From an uncultured Clostridia bacterium (lineage in GTDB: Bacteria > Bacillota > Clostridia > Christensenellales > Borkfalkiaceae), in the NCBI GenBank assembly GCA_934249215.1, contig CAKQKN010000151.1, forward strand, positions 1-14,309: DNA of 14,309 nucleotides, in the 5' to 3' direction. The position numbers and the translations under genes are program-made. Positions within the stretch are counted from its first letter, which is position 1. Every line of letters starts with the position of its first letter. The notes under the pieces were generated by a model. It had not been told where the DNA came from and did not search any database. It worked only from the letters and a program-made list of their open reading frames with translations. Shown here in pieces: positions 6,835-13,401 of this stretch.

Positions 6835-6892
6835 AACGGCTATAAGTCGATTATCCGATATTTTATCGGGCGACTCACAGCCGTTTTTGTTT
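6835..6892. terminator. Long hairpin terminator between tetR and the GNAT gene
   Basis: AACGGCT (6835-6841) pairs with AGCCGTT (6879-6885), AGTCG (6845-6849) with CGACT (6871-6875), and CCGATA (6855-6860) with TATCGG (6864-6869) over TTT. The mismatches are two A-C pairs and a small bulge. A T-rich tail follows on the plus strand. The left arm contains a copy of the dispersed CTATAAG motif. The genes on either side converge. Confidence 0.8.
6840..6859 (+). repeat. Dispersed CTATAAG motif, copy 2
   Basis: CTATAAGTCGATTATCCGAT, embedded in the left arm of the terminator after tetR. It shares the 13-mer TATAAGTCGATTA exactly with copies 3 and 5. Confidence 0.6.
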
Positions 6893-6967
6893 TATTCGGG
6901 ATTTGTTATAGATAAATAGTAAAAGCGACTTTTCATTCTTTTTCCGCTTCCGTTCGGGCAGCGTTTT

Positions 6968-7363
6968 TCAGTGCGCTTCCGTTTTGAACATATATAAGAG
7001 GTTTTTGCTCATATATTTCGTTCCGTCTTTTTCTTCCGTTACGGTGAAACCGAGCTTTTTCATAAAGGCGAAAGCGATCTCGTCGTGCGCGTCGATTTTG
7101 GCGATAAGTCGCGTTATAAGTCGATTAACGGCGCGTTGGAACACCGCGACGACGAGCAACGTTCCGTTCTCGTCTCTGCGGCAGGACTTTCCGACGTATA
7201 CGTAATCGAGGGATTCCGTGGTTACGACGTCGGTGAAAGTGGTTTTGCAAACGCCGAGTATTTCGTCGTTTTCGTCAAGGCAAACGAGTATTTCTTCGCG
7301 ATTCGACGGATTTTTTATGCAGTGCGAAAGTTCGTTTAACCGTTCGTCGTTTTCGTTTTTCAA
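6968..7363 (-). CDS. GNAT-family N-acetyltransferase-like protein, start codon uncertain
   Basis: From a TTG at 7361-7363 this frame gives 131 residues. It shows a weak GNAT pattern: LVCLDENDEILGV (strand 2-3), LDYVYVGKSCRRDENGTLL in the place of the acetyl-CoA loop (R-x-x-x-G-T variant), and DAHDEIAFAFMKKLGFT, the usual GNAT ending. The same frame stays open upstream to 7450 and reads IIVRIIVFKNEYAEKFAAFL, which looks like the missing first GNAT strand and helix. No ATG, GTG or TTG occurs in that extension. The TTG start has no ribosome binding site and would cut the fold. A good minus-strand promoter ends at 7450, so it may be transcribed. It is either a gene with an unusual start or a young pseudogene. 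Substrate unknown. Confidence 0.6.
   Translation of the reverse strand: MKNENDERLNELSHCIKNPSNREEILVCLDENDEILGVCKTTFTDVVTTESLDYVYVGKSCRRDENGTLLVVAVFQRAVNRLITRLIAKIDAHDEIAFAFMKKLGFTVTEEKDGTKYMSKNLLYMFKTEAH
7114..7133 (+). repeat. Dispersed CTATAAG motif, copy 3 (inside the GNAT frame)
   Basis: TTATAAGTCGATTAACGGCG contains the exact 13-mer TATAAGTCGATTA and is preceded by a partial copy, CGATAAGTCG (7102-7111). On the minus strand the pair encodes the internal peptide repeat RLITRLI. Confidence 0.45.
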
Positions 7364-7428
7364 GAAAGCGGCGAATTTTTCGGCGTATTCGTTTTTAAAA
7401 ACAATTATTCTGACAATAATTAAACCGG

Positions 7429-7457
7429 TTGACTTTTTCCTTTTAGTCCATTATAAT
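7429..7457 (+). promoter_or_regulatory. Promoter of fucO, right-facing half of a bidirectional promoter
   Basis: TTGACT (7429-7434), a 17-bp spacer and TATAAT (7452-7457). Transcription would start near 7464, leaving a leader of about 90 nt before the fucO ATG. The leader contains CTCTCG (7488-7493) and CGAGAG (7512-7517), which can pair. Confidence 0.88.
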
Positions 7458-7478
7458 TAAGGTGGCGATAAAAGTCAA
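7450..7478 (-). promoter_or_regulatory. Promoter facing the GNAT gene, left-facing half of a bidirectional promoter
   Basis: On the minus strand TTGACT (7473-7478), a 17-bp spacer and TATAAT (7450-7455). Its -10 overlaps the fucO -10 within ATTATAAT (7450-7457), so the two promoters are mirror images with identical hexamers and spacers. Confidence 0.85.
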
Positions 7479-7553
7479 ATGCTTTTTCTCTCGAATTTCA
7501 CCGCTCGTCGGCGAGAGGGGAAAAGTAAAATATAAAATAAGGGAGTTAAAATT

Positions 7554-8702
7554 ATGGTAAAAAGGTTTGTACTTAACGAAACGAGTTATCACGGATGGGG
7601 CGCGGTCAAGGAAATTCCGACCGAGATCAAAGCCCGCGGCTTCAAAAAGGTCTTTTTATGCTCCGATCCCGATCTCGTCAAATTCAACGTAACGAAAAAA
7701 GTTACGACCGTTCTCGAAGATGCGGGCATAGAATATGAACTCTATACGAATATTAAACCCAACCCGACGATCGGGAACGTTCAGCACGGCGTCGATTGCT
7801 TCAAAAAGAGCGGTGCGGATTGCCTCGTTGCCGTCGGCGGCGGTTCGTCGATCGACACGGCGAAAGCGATCGGAATCATTATCGCCAACCCCGAGTTTTA
7901 CGACGTGCGCTCGCTCGAGGGCGTCGCTCCCACGAAGAATAAGAGTATTCCCGTGATCGCGGTTCCGACGACTGCCGGTACGGCGGCGGAAGTTACGATC
8001 AACTACGTTATCACCGACGATGAAAAAGACAGAAAAATGGTTTGCGTTGACGTTCACGACATCCCCGTCGTTGCAGTCGTCGATCCCGATATGATGAGTT
8101 CGATGCCTAAAGGGCTTACCGCAGCGACCGGAATGGACGCTTTGACCCACGCGATCGAGGGGTATATCACGCTCGGCGCATGGGATCTTTCCGATATGTT
8201 CCATATTACCGCAATCGCGATGATTTCAAAGAACCTGCGTGCTGCCGTTGCCAACGAAACTGACGGAAGAGAGGGTATGGCTCTTGCGCAGTACGTTGCC
8301 GGAATGGGCTTTTCCAACGTAGGGCTCGGGCTCGTTCACTCGATGGCTCACCCGCTCGGCGCGCTTTACGACACGCCGCACGGAATCGCGAACGCTATCA
8401 TTCTTCCGACCGTTATGAAATATAACGCTCCCAACACGGGCGATAAGTACAGAGCGATTGCCGTCGCTATGGGCGTCGAAGGCGTGGACAAAATGTCCCT
8501 CGAAGAAGCCCGCGAAGCCGCCGTTGCCGCCGTCGAAAAACTCGCGCGCGACGTCGGAATCCCCGCAGACCTTAAGGATATCGTAAAACGCGAGGACCTC
8601 GACTTCCTCGCGCAGTCCGCATATGACGACGCTTGCCGTCCCGGGAACCCGCGCGAAACGAGCATCGAGGAGATCAGGAAACTTTATGAAAGCCTGATCT
8701 GA
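7554..8702 (+). CDS. fucO: Iron-containing alcohol dehydrogenase, lactaldehyde reductase (FucO)
   Basis: A 382-residue group III alcohol dehydrogenase closely resembling E. coli FucO (383 residues), which reduces L-lactaldehyde from fucose or rhamnose breakdown to 1,2-propanediol with NADH. The NAD loop GGGSSID (95-101) and the motif PTTAGTAAEVTINYVIT are present. The four metal ligands known in FucO (D196, H200, H263, H277) correspond here to D195, H199, H262 and H276, in TGMDALTH and LVHSMAHPLG...TPHG. GGGAG precedes the ATG. It is monocistronic between a strong promoter and a terminator; no fucose isomerase, kinase or aldolase is nearby. A general role in reducing short aldehydes is possible. 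Family is certain, substrate likely. Confidence 0.93.
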   Translation: MVKRFVLNETSYHGWGAVKEIPTEIKARGFKKVFLCSDPDLVKFNVTKKVTTVLEDAGIEYELYTNIKPNPTIGNVQHGVDCFKKSGADCLVAVGGGSSIDTAKAIGIIIANPEFYDVRSLEGVAPTKNKSIPVIAVPTTAGTAAEVTINYVITDDEKDRKMVCVDVHDIPVVAVVDPDMMSSMPKGLTAATGMDALTHAIEGYITLGAWDLSDMFHITAIAMISKNLRAAVANETDGREGMALAQYVAGMGFSNVGLGLVHSMAHPLGALYDTPHGIANAIILPTVMKYNAPNTGDKYRAIAVAMGVEGVDKMSLEEAREAAVAAVEKLARDVGIPADLKDIVKREDLDFLAQSAYDDACRPGNPRETSIEEIRKLYESLI

Positions 8703-8736
8703 TTTTGATTAAACGGCTTTTACCGAGACTGAAACA

Positions 8737-8774
8737 AAGTCCGTTATCGACACAAGAATGCCGATAACGGACTT
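8737..8774. other. Perfect 13-bp hairpin after fucO
   Basis: AAGTCCGTTATCG (8737-8749) and CGATAACGGACTT (8762-8774) form a perfect stem over a 12-nt loop. No T-run follows on either strand. The right arm is part of copy 4 of the dispersed CTATAAG motif. Confidence 0.65.
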
Positions 8775-8778
8775 ATAG
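8759..8778 (-). repeat. Dispersed CTATAAG motif, copy 4
   Basis: On the minus strand CTATAAGTCCGTTATCGGCA, nearly identical to the copy after feoB and overlapping the 13-bp hairpin. Confidence 0.55.
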
Positions 8779-8788
8779 ACGAACATAT

Positions 8789-8828
8789 AAAAAATCCACG
8801 CTCTTGTTCTGGCGTGGATTTGTTTTTG
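8789..8828. terminator. Bidirectional terminator between fucO and galE
   Basis: AAATCCACGC (8792-8801) and GCGTGGATTT (8812-8821) form a perfect 10-bp stem with a 10-nt loop. A GTTTTTG tail follows on the plus strand and six Ts on the minus strand. It separates the convergent fucO and galE genes. Confidence 0.9.
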
Positions 8829-8849
8829 TCGTTTCGTTAAAGCTGCGGT

Positions 8850-9866
8850 TTAGTCGGGATAGCCGTCGGGGTTTTTCATCTGCCAGTTAAGCTGATCTCT
8901 GCACATATCGTCGAGCGTCTTGGTCGCTTCGAATCCGAGATATTCTTTTGCAAGGCGGGTGTCGGCGTAGCAAGTGTCGATATCGCCCGGGCGACGGGGA
9001 ACGATTTCATAAGGAATGGGTTTGCCGAGCGCTTTCGAGAATCCCTGAATCATTTCGAGAACGCTGTAGCCTCTTCCCGTGCCGAGGTTGACGACGTAAA
9101 GTCCGCTTCCGGTGAGCAGTTTATTGACCGCGAGAACGTGTCCTTTCGCAAGGTCTACCACGTGAATGTAATCGCGAACGCCCGTTCCGTCCGGCGTGTC
9201 GTAATCGTTGCCGAACACGCGAACTTTGGGAAGTTTTCCGACCGCGACTTTCGTGATATAGGGGCAGAGGTTGTTCGGAATGCCGTTCGGGTCTTCGCCG
9301 ATGAGCCCGCTCGAATGCGCTCCGACCGGGTTGAAATAACGAAGAATCGCGATATTCCAGCTCGGGTCCGCTTTGAATATATCTTTAAGGATATATTCGA
9401 TGAAGAGTTTTGTTGAGCCGTAAGGATTGGTGGTGGAAAGGGGGAAGTCCTCGGTGATGGGGACGGACGCGGGCTTGCCGTAAACGGTTGCAGACGAAGA
9501 GAAAACGAGGTTTTTGCAGCCTGCATCTCTCATCGCTTCGACGAGGACGAGCAATCCCGTGATATTGTTGTGGTAATATTCGACGGGCTTTGCGACCGAT
9601 TCGCCGACCGCTTTAAGTCCCGCGAAATTGATTACCGCGTCGATTTTGTGCTCGGCAAAGATTTTGTCGAGCGCCGCGCGGTCGAGAATATCGTTTTTAT
9701 AGAAAGGAATTTTCTTTCCGACGATCTGTTCGACGCGCTCCATCGCCGCGGGCTTGCTGTTTGACAAATTATCCACGACGACCACGTCGTAGCCTGCTTC
9801 GATGAGTTCAATGCAGGTATGCGTGCCGATATATCCGGCACCACCCGTAACGAGTATTGTTTTCAT
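8850..9866 (-). CDS. galE: UDP-glucose 4-epimerase (GalE)
   Basis: This 338-residue extended short-chain dehydrogenase interconverts UDP-galactose and UDP-glucose using tightly bound NAD; many homologues also act on UDP-HexNAc. The NAD motif GGAGYIG is at residues 8-14. The catalytic set is S124 (SSSATVYG), Y149 and K153 (YGSTK), the same numbering as E. coli GalE. RYFNPVGAHSSGLIGEDPNG and RDYIHVVDLAKGH are further family hallmarks. The ATG at 9864-9866 is chosen because GGAGG lies 6 nt upstream; an in-frame TTG five codons earlier overlaps that site. The gene sits downstream of and in line with the hexosamine kinase gene, 184 bp away, but has its own promoter. Together they fit a Leloir-type branch for galactose or HexNAc. 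Confidence 0.97.
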   Translation of the reverse strand: MKTILVTGGAGYIGTHTCIELIEAGYDVVVVDNLSNSKPAAMERVEQIVGKKIPFYKNDILDRAALDKIFAEHKIDAVINFAGLKAVGESVAKPVEYYHNNITGLLVLVEAMRDAGCKNLVFSSSATVYGKPASVPITEDFPLSTTNPYGSTKLFIEYILKDIFKADPSWNIAILRYFNPVGAHSSGLIGEDPNGIPNNLCPYITKVAVGKLPKVRVFGNDYDTPDGTGVRDYIHVVDLAKGHVLAVNKLLTGSGLYVVNLGTGRGYSVLEMIQGFSKALGKPIPYEIVPRRPGDIDTCYADTRLAKEYLGFEATKTLDDMCRDQLNWQMKNPDGYPD

Positions 9867-9898
9867 ATTTTGCCTCCGCAAAAAAATTATTCGATTCT

Positions 9899-9927
9899 AA
9901 TATATCAAACGGAAAACGTTGCCGCAA
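9899..9927 (-). promoter_or_regulatory. Promoter of galE
   Basis: On the minus strand TTGCGG (9922-9927), a 17-bp spacer and TATATT (9899-9904). The -10 is preceded by TGA, giving an extended -10 (TGATATATT) that would offset the weak -35. Confidence 0.6.
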
Positions 9928-9949
9928 AAGTTCCGCGTTTTTTGCAAAA

Positions 9950-9972
9950 ATGCGTCGATAATCGACTTATAT
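9950..9972 (-). repeat. Dispersed CTATAAG motif, copy 5
   Basis: On the minus strand ATATAAGTCGATTATCGACG, followed by CAT. The core GTCGATTATCGAC is a 13-nt palindrome about one A/T centre, the most symmetrical copy. It lies between nahK and galE, just upstream of the galE promoter, and is preceded by AAAAGAACG as is copy 2. Confidence 0.6.
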
Positions 9973-10050
9973 CCCCGTTTTTCGTTCTTTTGCTTGTGTC
10001 GGTCGAATTAAAATCTCATTTGACTTTTCCGCCGACGAAAGCACTTACGT

Positions 10051-11157
10051 TCAGTCTGCGTTATAATATTTGTCGACGATTTCGTTCATTTCGTCGAACG
10101 CTTTTTCCATATCGTCCACGAGTTTGAATTGCGTTCTCGTGCGGTCGAGGTTGTGTCCTTCGCGCTTAACTCTGAAATAGACGTCGCCTTCGAGATAGTC
10201 GGTCAAAAATCTTATTCCGCACTCGTAGGTCATCATGATCGCGCCGAGCGCAAGATTTTTCGCTTCCGCGACGGTCATCGACGGTCTGAGCGCCGACATA
10301 TATCCTTTGACGTACTGTTCGAAGAGCCCGATATCGAAATTGACTTTCGAAAGGTTGCGTTCGTCCTCGGCGGCGGGGTTGCATCCGAAGCGGATGGAAT
10401 CGCCGAAATCGTAAACGATGGTGCCGGGCATAATCGTATCAAGGTCGATTACCGCGACGGCTTTGTCCGTCTTGTTATCGATGAGAACGTTGTTGAGTTT
10501 TGTGTCGTTATGCGTTACCTTGCAGGGGATAATGCCTTTTTCCAGCTGATAAACGATTTTTCCGACGATCTTTTCGTGTGCGAGTGCAAATTCGATTTCG
10601 GGTTTAACCGAGTCGAGCCGCCCCGCTTTGTTGTTCTCGATCGCCTTTTTAAGGTTTTCGAAGCGAACGACGGTGTTGTGGAAATTCGGCAGCGGTTCAT
10701 AGAGTCTGGACGCGTCGAACTCCGCGAGCAGATTCGCGAAATTGCCGAAAGCAACCGCGCTCTGATAAAAATGTTCGGGTTTTTCGACGACCTGATACGC
10801 CGTCGCGCCGTCGATGAAAAGATATACTCTGAAGTAGTTCGTGCCGTCGAAGTGGTAAAGTTTTCCGTCCTTGGTCTTTACGACGGTGAGCGATTCTCTG
10901 TCGGGATCGCCGCCGCGTTCGACGATTTTTTTGCGCGCGAACTCGGTCACGAAATAAATGTTGTCCATAAGGCGCGGGACGTCCTTGAACAAGACGGAAT
11001 TTACGCGCTGAAGTATGTATTTGCGGATTTTTCCGTCCGCTTCTTTCGTTCTGAGAAGAAAAGTCTGGTTAATATGACCTTCCCCGTAAGGAACGCAGTC
11101 CTCGAAGGCGCCGGATACGTTAAAATTTTCGCAAATGCTTTTAAAATTGTATTCCAT
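10051..11157 (-). CDS. nahK: N-acetylhexosamine 1-kinase (NahK/LnpB-like)
   Basis: A 368-residue member of the aminoglycoside phosphotransferase-like kinase fold. It closely resembles bifidobacterial NahK, which phosphorylates GlcNAc or GalNAc at O-1. Shared blocks include PYGEGHINQTF (23-33), KYILQRVN, FANLLAEFDAS, the catalytic loop VTHNDTKLNNVLID (D218), the metal-binding IDLDTIMPG (D238, D240), FGDSIRFG and ECGIRFLTDYLEGD near the C-terminus. GGAG stands 5 nt before the ATG. It is followed by galE on the same strand, as lnpB and lnpD occur together in the lacto-N-biose pathway. No lnpA phosphorylase or uridylyltransferase is visible here. A hydroxylated amino acid or other sugar substrate cannot be fully excluded, but the match to NahK is extensive. 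Confidence 0.88.
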   Translation of the reverse strand: MEYNFKSICENFNVSGAFEDCVPYGEGHINQTFLLRTKEADGKIRKYILQRVNSVLFKDVPRLMDNIYFVTEFARKKIVERGGDPDRESLTVVKTKDGKLYHFDGTNYFRVYLFIDGATAYQVVEKPEHFYQSAVAFGNFANLLAEFDASRLYEPLPNFHNTVVRFENLKKAIENNKAGRLDSVKPEIEFALAHEKIVGKIVYQLEKGIIPCKVTHNDTKLNNVLIDNKTDKAVAVIDLDTIMPGTIVYDFGDSIRFGCNPAAEDERNLSKVNFDIGLFEQYVKGYMSALRPSMTVAEAKNLALGAIMMTYECGIRFLTDYLEGDVYFRVKREGHNLDRTRTQFKLVDDMEKAFDEMNEIVDKYYNAD

Positions 11158-11209
11158 ATGTACTCCGTAGCGGAAACGAAAGCGATATTCCGCCTTTTTT
11201 CATGGCTAC

Positions 11210-11238
11210 ATTATATTACTTTTTTTCGGATATGTAAA
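11210..11238 (-). promoter_or_regulatory. Promoter of the hexosamine kinase gene
   Basis: On the minus strand TTTACA (11233-11238), a 17-bp spacer and TATAAT (11210-11215). The leader of about 45 nt contains GCGGAA and TTCCGC, which can pair just before the ribosome binding site. Confidence 0.82.
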
Positions 11239-11364
11239 CGCATTTTTTGTTTTTTTACGCGATGAACGTCGTTTTTTACTTTTTTGTGTCCTTTTGTTTA
11301 ACGCGCGACCTGATTTTAAAACACGCGCGCGGGCGCACGCATGTGCTTGCGTGCCTTGTCGAAA

Positions 11365-11385
11365 GTGCGTAAAATCGACCTATAG
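11365..11385 (-). repeat. Dispersed CTATAAG motif, copy 6
   Basis: On the minus strand CTATAGGTCGATTTTACGCA, differing from copy 2 mainly at the sixth base and at the 3' end. GTCGA can pair with TCGAC at 11358-11362. Confidence 0.45.
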
Positions 11386-11506
11386 GCGGGCTTTTTACTT
11401 TTTTTTGTTGCATTTTTTCCTTTTTCCCGGGCGAAAAAAGGGTGGGTATTCGTTCGTCTGCCGTTTTCTTTTGTGTTTTTTACGGCGAAGAACGGGCGAG
11501 CCCGAC

Positions 11507-11542
11507 GTAAATAATGTGCGAGATAGAAGTAAATAATGTGCG
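11507..11542 (+). repeat. Perfect direct repeat, 14 bp with 22-bp period
   Basis: GTAAATAATGTGCG occurs at 11507-11520 and 11529-11542. The 22-bp period equals about two helical turns, placing both copies on one face of the DNA, and the second ends 28 bp before the rny -35 element. This suits a regulator binding site; no known consensus is recognised. Confidence 0.55.
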
Positions 11543-11570
11543 GCAAAGAAAAAATTAAATAGATTATCGA

Positions 11571-11599
11571 TTGACTTTTGACGGGAAATAATATAAAAT
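11571..11599 (+). promoter_or_regulatory. Distal promoter (P1) of rny
   Basis: TTGACT (11571-11576), a 17-bp spacer and TAAAAT (11594-11599). It would give a leader of about 140 nt containing two hairpins. Confidence 0.75.
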
Positions 11600-11623
11600 A
11601 AGATACGGTAGAATTATACGTGG

Positions 11624-11677
11624 CGGCAAAACGTGCGCGCGGCCTTTTGCCGACGACCTTTTTCGAAGAGGAAAAGG
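11624..11677 (+). other. Two consecutive stem-loops in the rny leader
   Basis: CGGCAAAA (11624-11631) pairs perfectly with TTTTGCCG (11645-11652) over a 13-nt GC-rich loop. CCTTTTTC (11657-11664) pairs with GGAAAAGG (11670-11677), including one T-G wobble, over the loop GAAGA. No T-run follows either, so they are not terminators. They may stabilise the rny mRNA or be its own cleavage target. Confidence 0.55.
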
Positions 11678-11681
11678 CGGG

Positions 11682-11701
11682 CTATAGCGTCGTTATCGCA
11701 T
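11682..11701 (+). repeat. Dispersed CTATAAG motif, copy 7 (divergent)
   Basis: CTATAGCGTCGTTATCGCAT, the most divergent copy, lying between the leader hairpins and the proximal rny promoter and overlapping its -35 region. Confidence 0.4.
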
Positions 11702-11711
11702 AATTGCGGCC

Positions 11712-11720
11712 TGATATACT
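11712..11720 (+). promoter_or_regulatory. Possible proximal promoter (P2) of rny
   Basis: TGATATACT is an extended -10 element (TG-N-TATACT). The matching -35 position reads GTTATC, a poor match. Transcription would start about 20 nt before the rny ATG and skip the leader hairpins. Confidence 0.45.
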
Positions 11721-11747
11721 TTTATACACAACTTAGGGAGATAGACA

Positions 11748-13358
11748 ATGATAACAATCGGACTCGGCTCCCTGTTTCTTATTCCGACGGGGGTAGTTGC
11801 GGCAATCGTTGCCGTCGTTGCTCTTGCCGCCGGCGTTGCCGCGGGAATTCTTGTCGGCAGCAAAATGCTTCAGAAAAAGCGTGAACAAAAGATCGGCACG
11901 GCGGAAGCCGTCGTTGCAAAGATGAAAGAGGACGCGGAAACGGAATGTAAGCGTCTGAAAAAAGAAGCTATACTCGAGGCACAGGAACAGGACCTGAAAC
12001 TGCGTAACGAATTCGAGCGCGAATCGAGAGATAAACGTTCGGAATTGCAGAAAATGGAACAAAGACTCGTCCAGAAAGACGAAATTCTTAACAAGAAAGA
12101 CGCCAACCTTCTCAAAAAGAACGAGGAAGTCGAAGAACAGAAACGCAACCTTGAAAAGAAAGCGAACGAAATGAACGCTTTGAAAGAAAAGGTCGAAAAA
12201 CAGCACGAACTGATGATCGCCGAACTCGAAAAAGTGGCGCAGCTCACCAAAGAGGAAGCGAAAAGTCAGATTATGGAATCCGTTCAGGACGAAGCCAGAC
12301 GCGACAGTGCCGTGACGGTACGCCGTATCGAAGAGGAAGCGAAAGAAGAAGCCGATAAAAAGGCGAAAGAAATAATCAGCCTTGCGATTCAGCGTTGCTG
12401 CACCGATCACGCTTCGGAAATCACCGTTTCCGTCGTGCCGCTGCCCAACGACGATATGAAAGCGCGTATCATCGGGCGCGAGGGAAGAAACATTCGCGCG
12501 CTTGAAAACGCGACCGGTGTCGAGGTTGTCGTCGACGACACGCCCGAGGTCGTAATACTTTCCGGATTCGATCCCGTGCGCCGCGAGGTCGCGAGATTGT
12601 CGCTCGAAAAACTTATTTCCGACGGCAGAATTCACCCCGCACGTATCGAAGAAACGGTTGAAAAGACTTCGAAAGAACTTGATCAGAAGATCAAGGAAGC
12701 CGGCGAAGCCGCAATGTTCGATTGCGGACTGTTCGGAATTCACCCGGAACTTATCAAACTTCTCGGCAGACTTAAATACAGAACCAGTTACGGTCAGAAC
12801 GTTCTGCAACACTCCATCGAGGTGTCTTATCTCGCGGGGCTTATGGCGCAGGAACTCGGCGTGGACGTCAACCTCGCAAAGCGCGGCGGTCTGCTTCACG
12901 ATATAGGTAAAGCGGTCGACCATGAAGTCGAGGGCACGCATATCCAGATCGGTACCGATCTTGCGAAGAAATACAAAGAAAACAAGAACGTCGTAAACTG
13001 CATACAGGCGCACCACGGCGACGTCGAACCCAAAACGATCGAAGCAGTTCTCGTTGCGGCGGCGGATGCTATCTCGGGCGCGCGCCCGGGCGCAAGACGC
13101 GAAACGAGCACGAACTACGTAAAACGTCTTGAATCGCTCGAAAGCATCGGTTTGAGCTTCAACGGCGTCGATAAGTGCTATGCGATTCAGGCGGGAAGGG
13201 AAATCAGAGTTATCGTCAAGCCCGAACAGATTGACGACGTGAAAGCGATGTACCTCGCCAAAGACATTGCGAAGAAGATCGAAAGCGAACTCGAATATCC
13301 GGGGCAGATCAAGGTCAACGTAATCAGAGAATCGCGCGCGGTCGAGTATGCAAAGTAA
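11748..13358 (+). CDS. rny: Ribonuclease Y
   Basis: RNase Y is the membrane-anchored endoribonuclease that starts bulk mRNA decay in many Bacillota. This 536-residue protein has the standard order. An N-terminal membrane helix (about 12-37) is followed by a long Lys/Glu-rich coiled coil (about 42-210). The KH domain carries the GxxG-type loop IIGREGRN (241-248). The HD domain has H355 (LQHSIEV), H384-D385 (LLHDIGK), AHHGD (421-425) and D440 (AADAISGARPG). The C-terminal domain ends KVNVIRESRAVEYAK. Length is close to the 520 residues of B. subtilis. GGGAG precedes the ATG. The long structured leader upstream is unusual for a plain housekeeping gene and hints at feedback control. uvrC follows 127 bp after the stop, beyond a terminator. 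Confidence 0.97.
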   Translation: MITIGLGSLFLIPTGVVAAIVAVVALAAGVAAGILVGSKMLQKKREQKIGTAEAVVAKMKEDAETECKRLKKEAILEAQEQDLKLRNEFERESRDKRSELQKMEQRLVQKDEILNKKDANLLKKNEEVEEQKRNLEKKANEMNALKEKVEKQHELMIAELEKVAQLTKEEAKSQIMESVQDEARRDSAVTVRRIEEEAKEEADKKAKEIISLAIQRCCTDHASEITVSVVPLPNDDMKARIIGREGRNIRALENATGVEVVVDDTPEVVILSGFDPVRREVARLSLEKLISDGRIHPARIEETVEKTSKELDQKIKEAGEAAMFDCGLFGIHPELIKLLGRLKYRTSYGQNVLQHSIEVSYLAGLMAQELGVDVNLAKRGGLLHDIGKAVDHEVEGTHIQIGTDLAKKYKENKNVVNCIQAHHGDVEPKTIEAVLVAAADAISGARPGARRETSTNYVKRLESLESIGLSFNGVDKCYAIQAGREIRVIVKPEQIDDVKAMYLAKDIAKKIESELEYPGQIKVNVIRESRAVEYAK

Positions 13359-13401
13359 GAAATAAGAGCATAAAGGGGGATTGAATCCCCGTGAACGAAT
13401 C

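Larger units (their letters stand above)
11239..11570. other. Intergenic stretch between the divergent nahK and rny promoters
   Basis: No convincing gene is visible. The first part is T-rich (11220-11300). GCACGCA (11335-11341) and TGCGTGC (11348-11354) form a perfect 7-bp hairpin with a 6-nt loop. A copy of the dispersed motif and a 22-bp-period direct repeat follow and are listed separately. Confidence 0.5.

Noticed and set aside
9867..9881. Earlier TTG start for galE
   Set aside because: The five extra codons are the ribosome binding site GGAGG itself; GalE proteins begin at the MKTILVTGG sequence.
10129..11265. A 378-codon plus-strand open frame opposite the hexosamine kinase
   Set aside because: The kinase on the minus strand has all family motifs, a promoter and a ribosome binding site; this frame has none of these.
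11294..11536. An 80-codon Cys- and Arg-rich frame upstream of rny
   Set aside because: No ribosome binding site, composition follows the GC-rich hairpin and T-rich DNA, and no recognisable protein pattern.
11507..11542. Start of a CRISPR array
   Set aside because: Only two 14-bp units with an 8-bp gap; no longer repeat, no further units and no cas genes.
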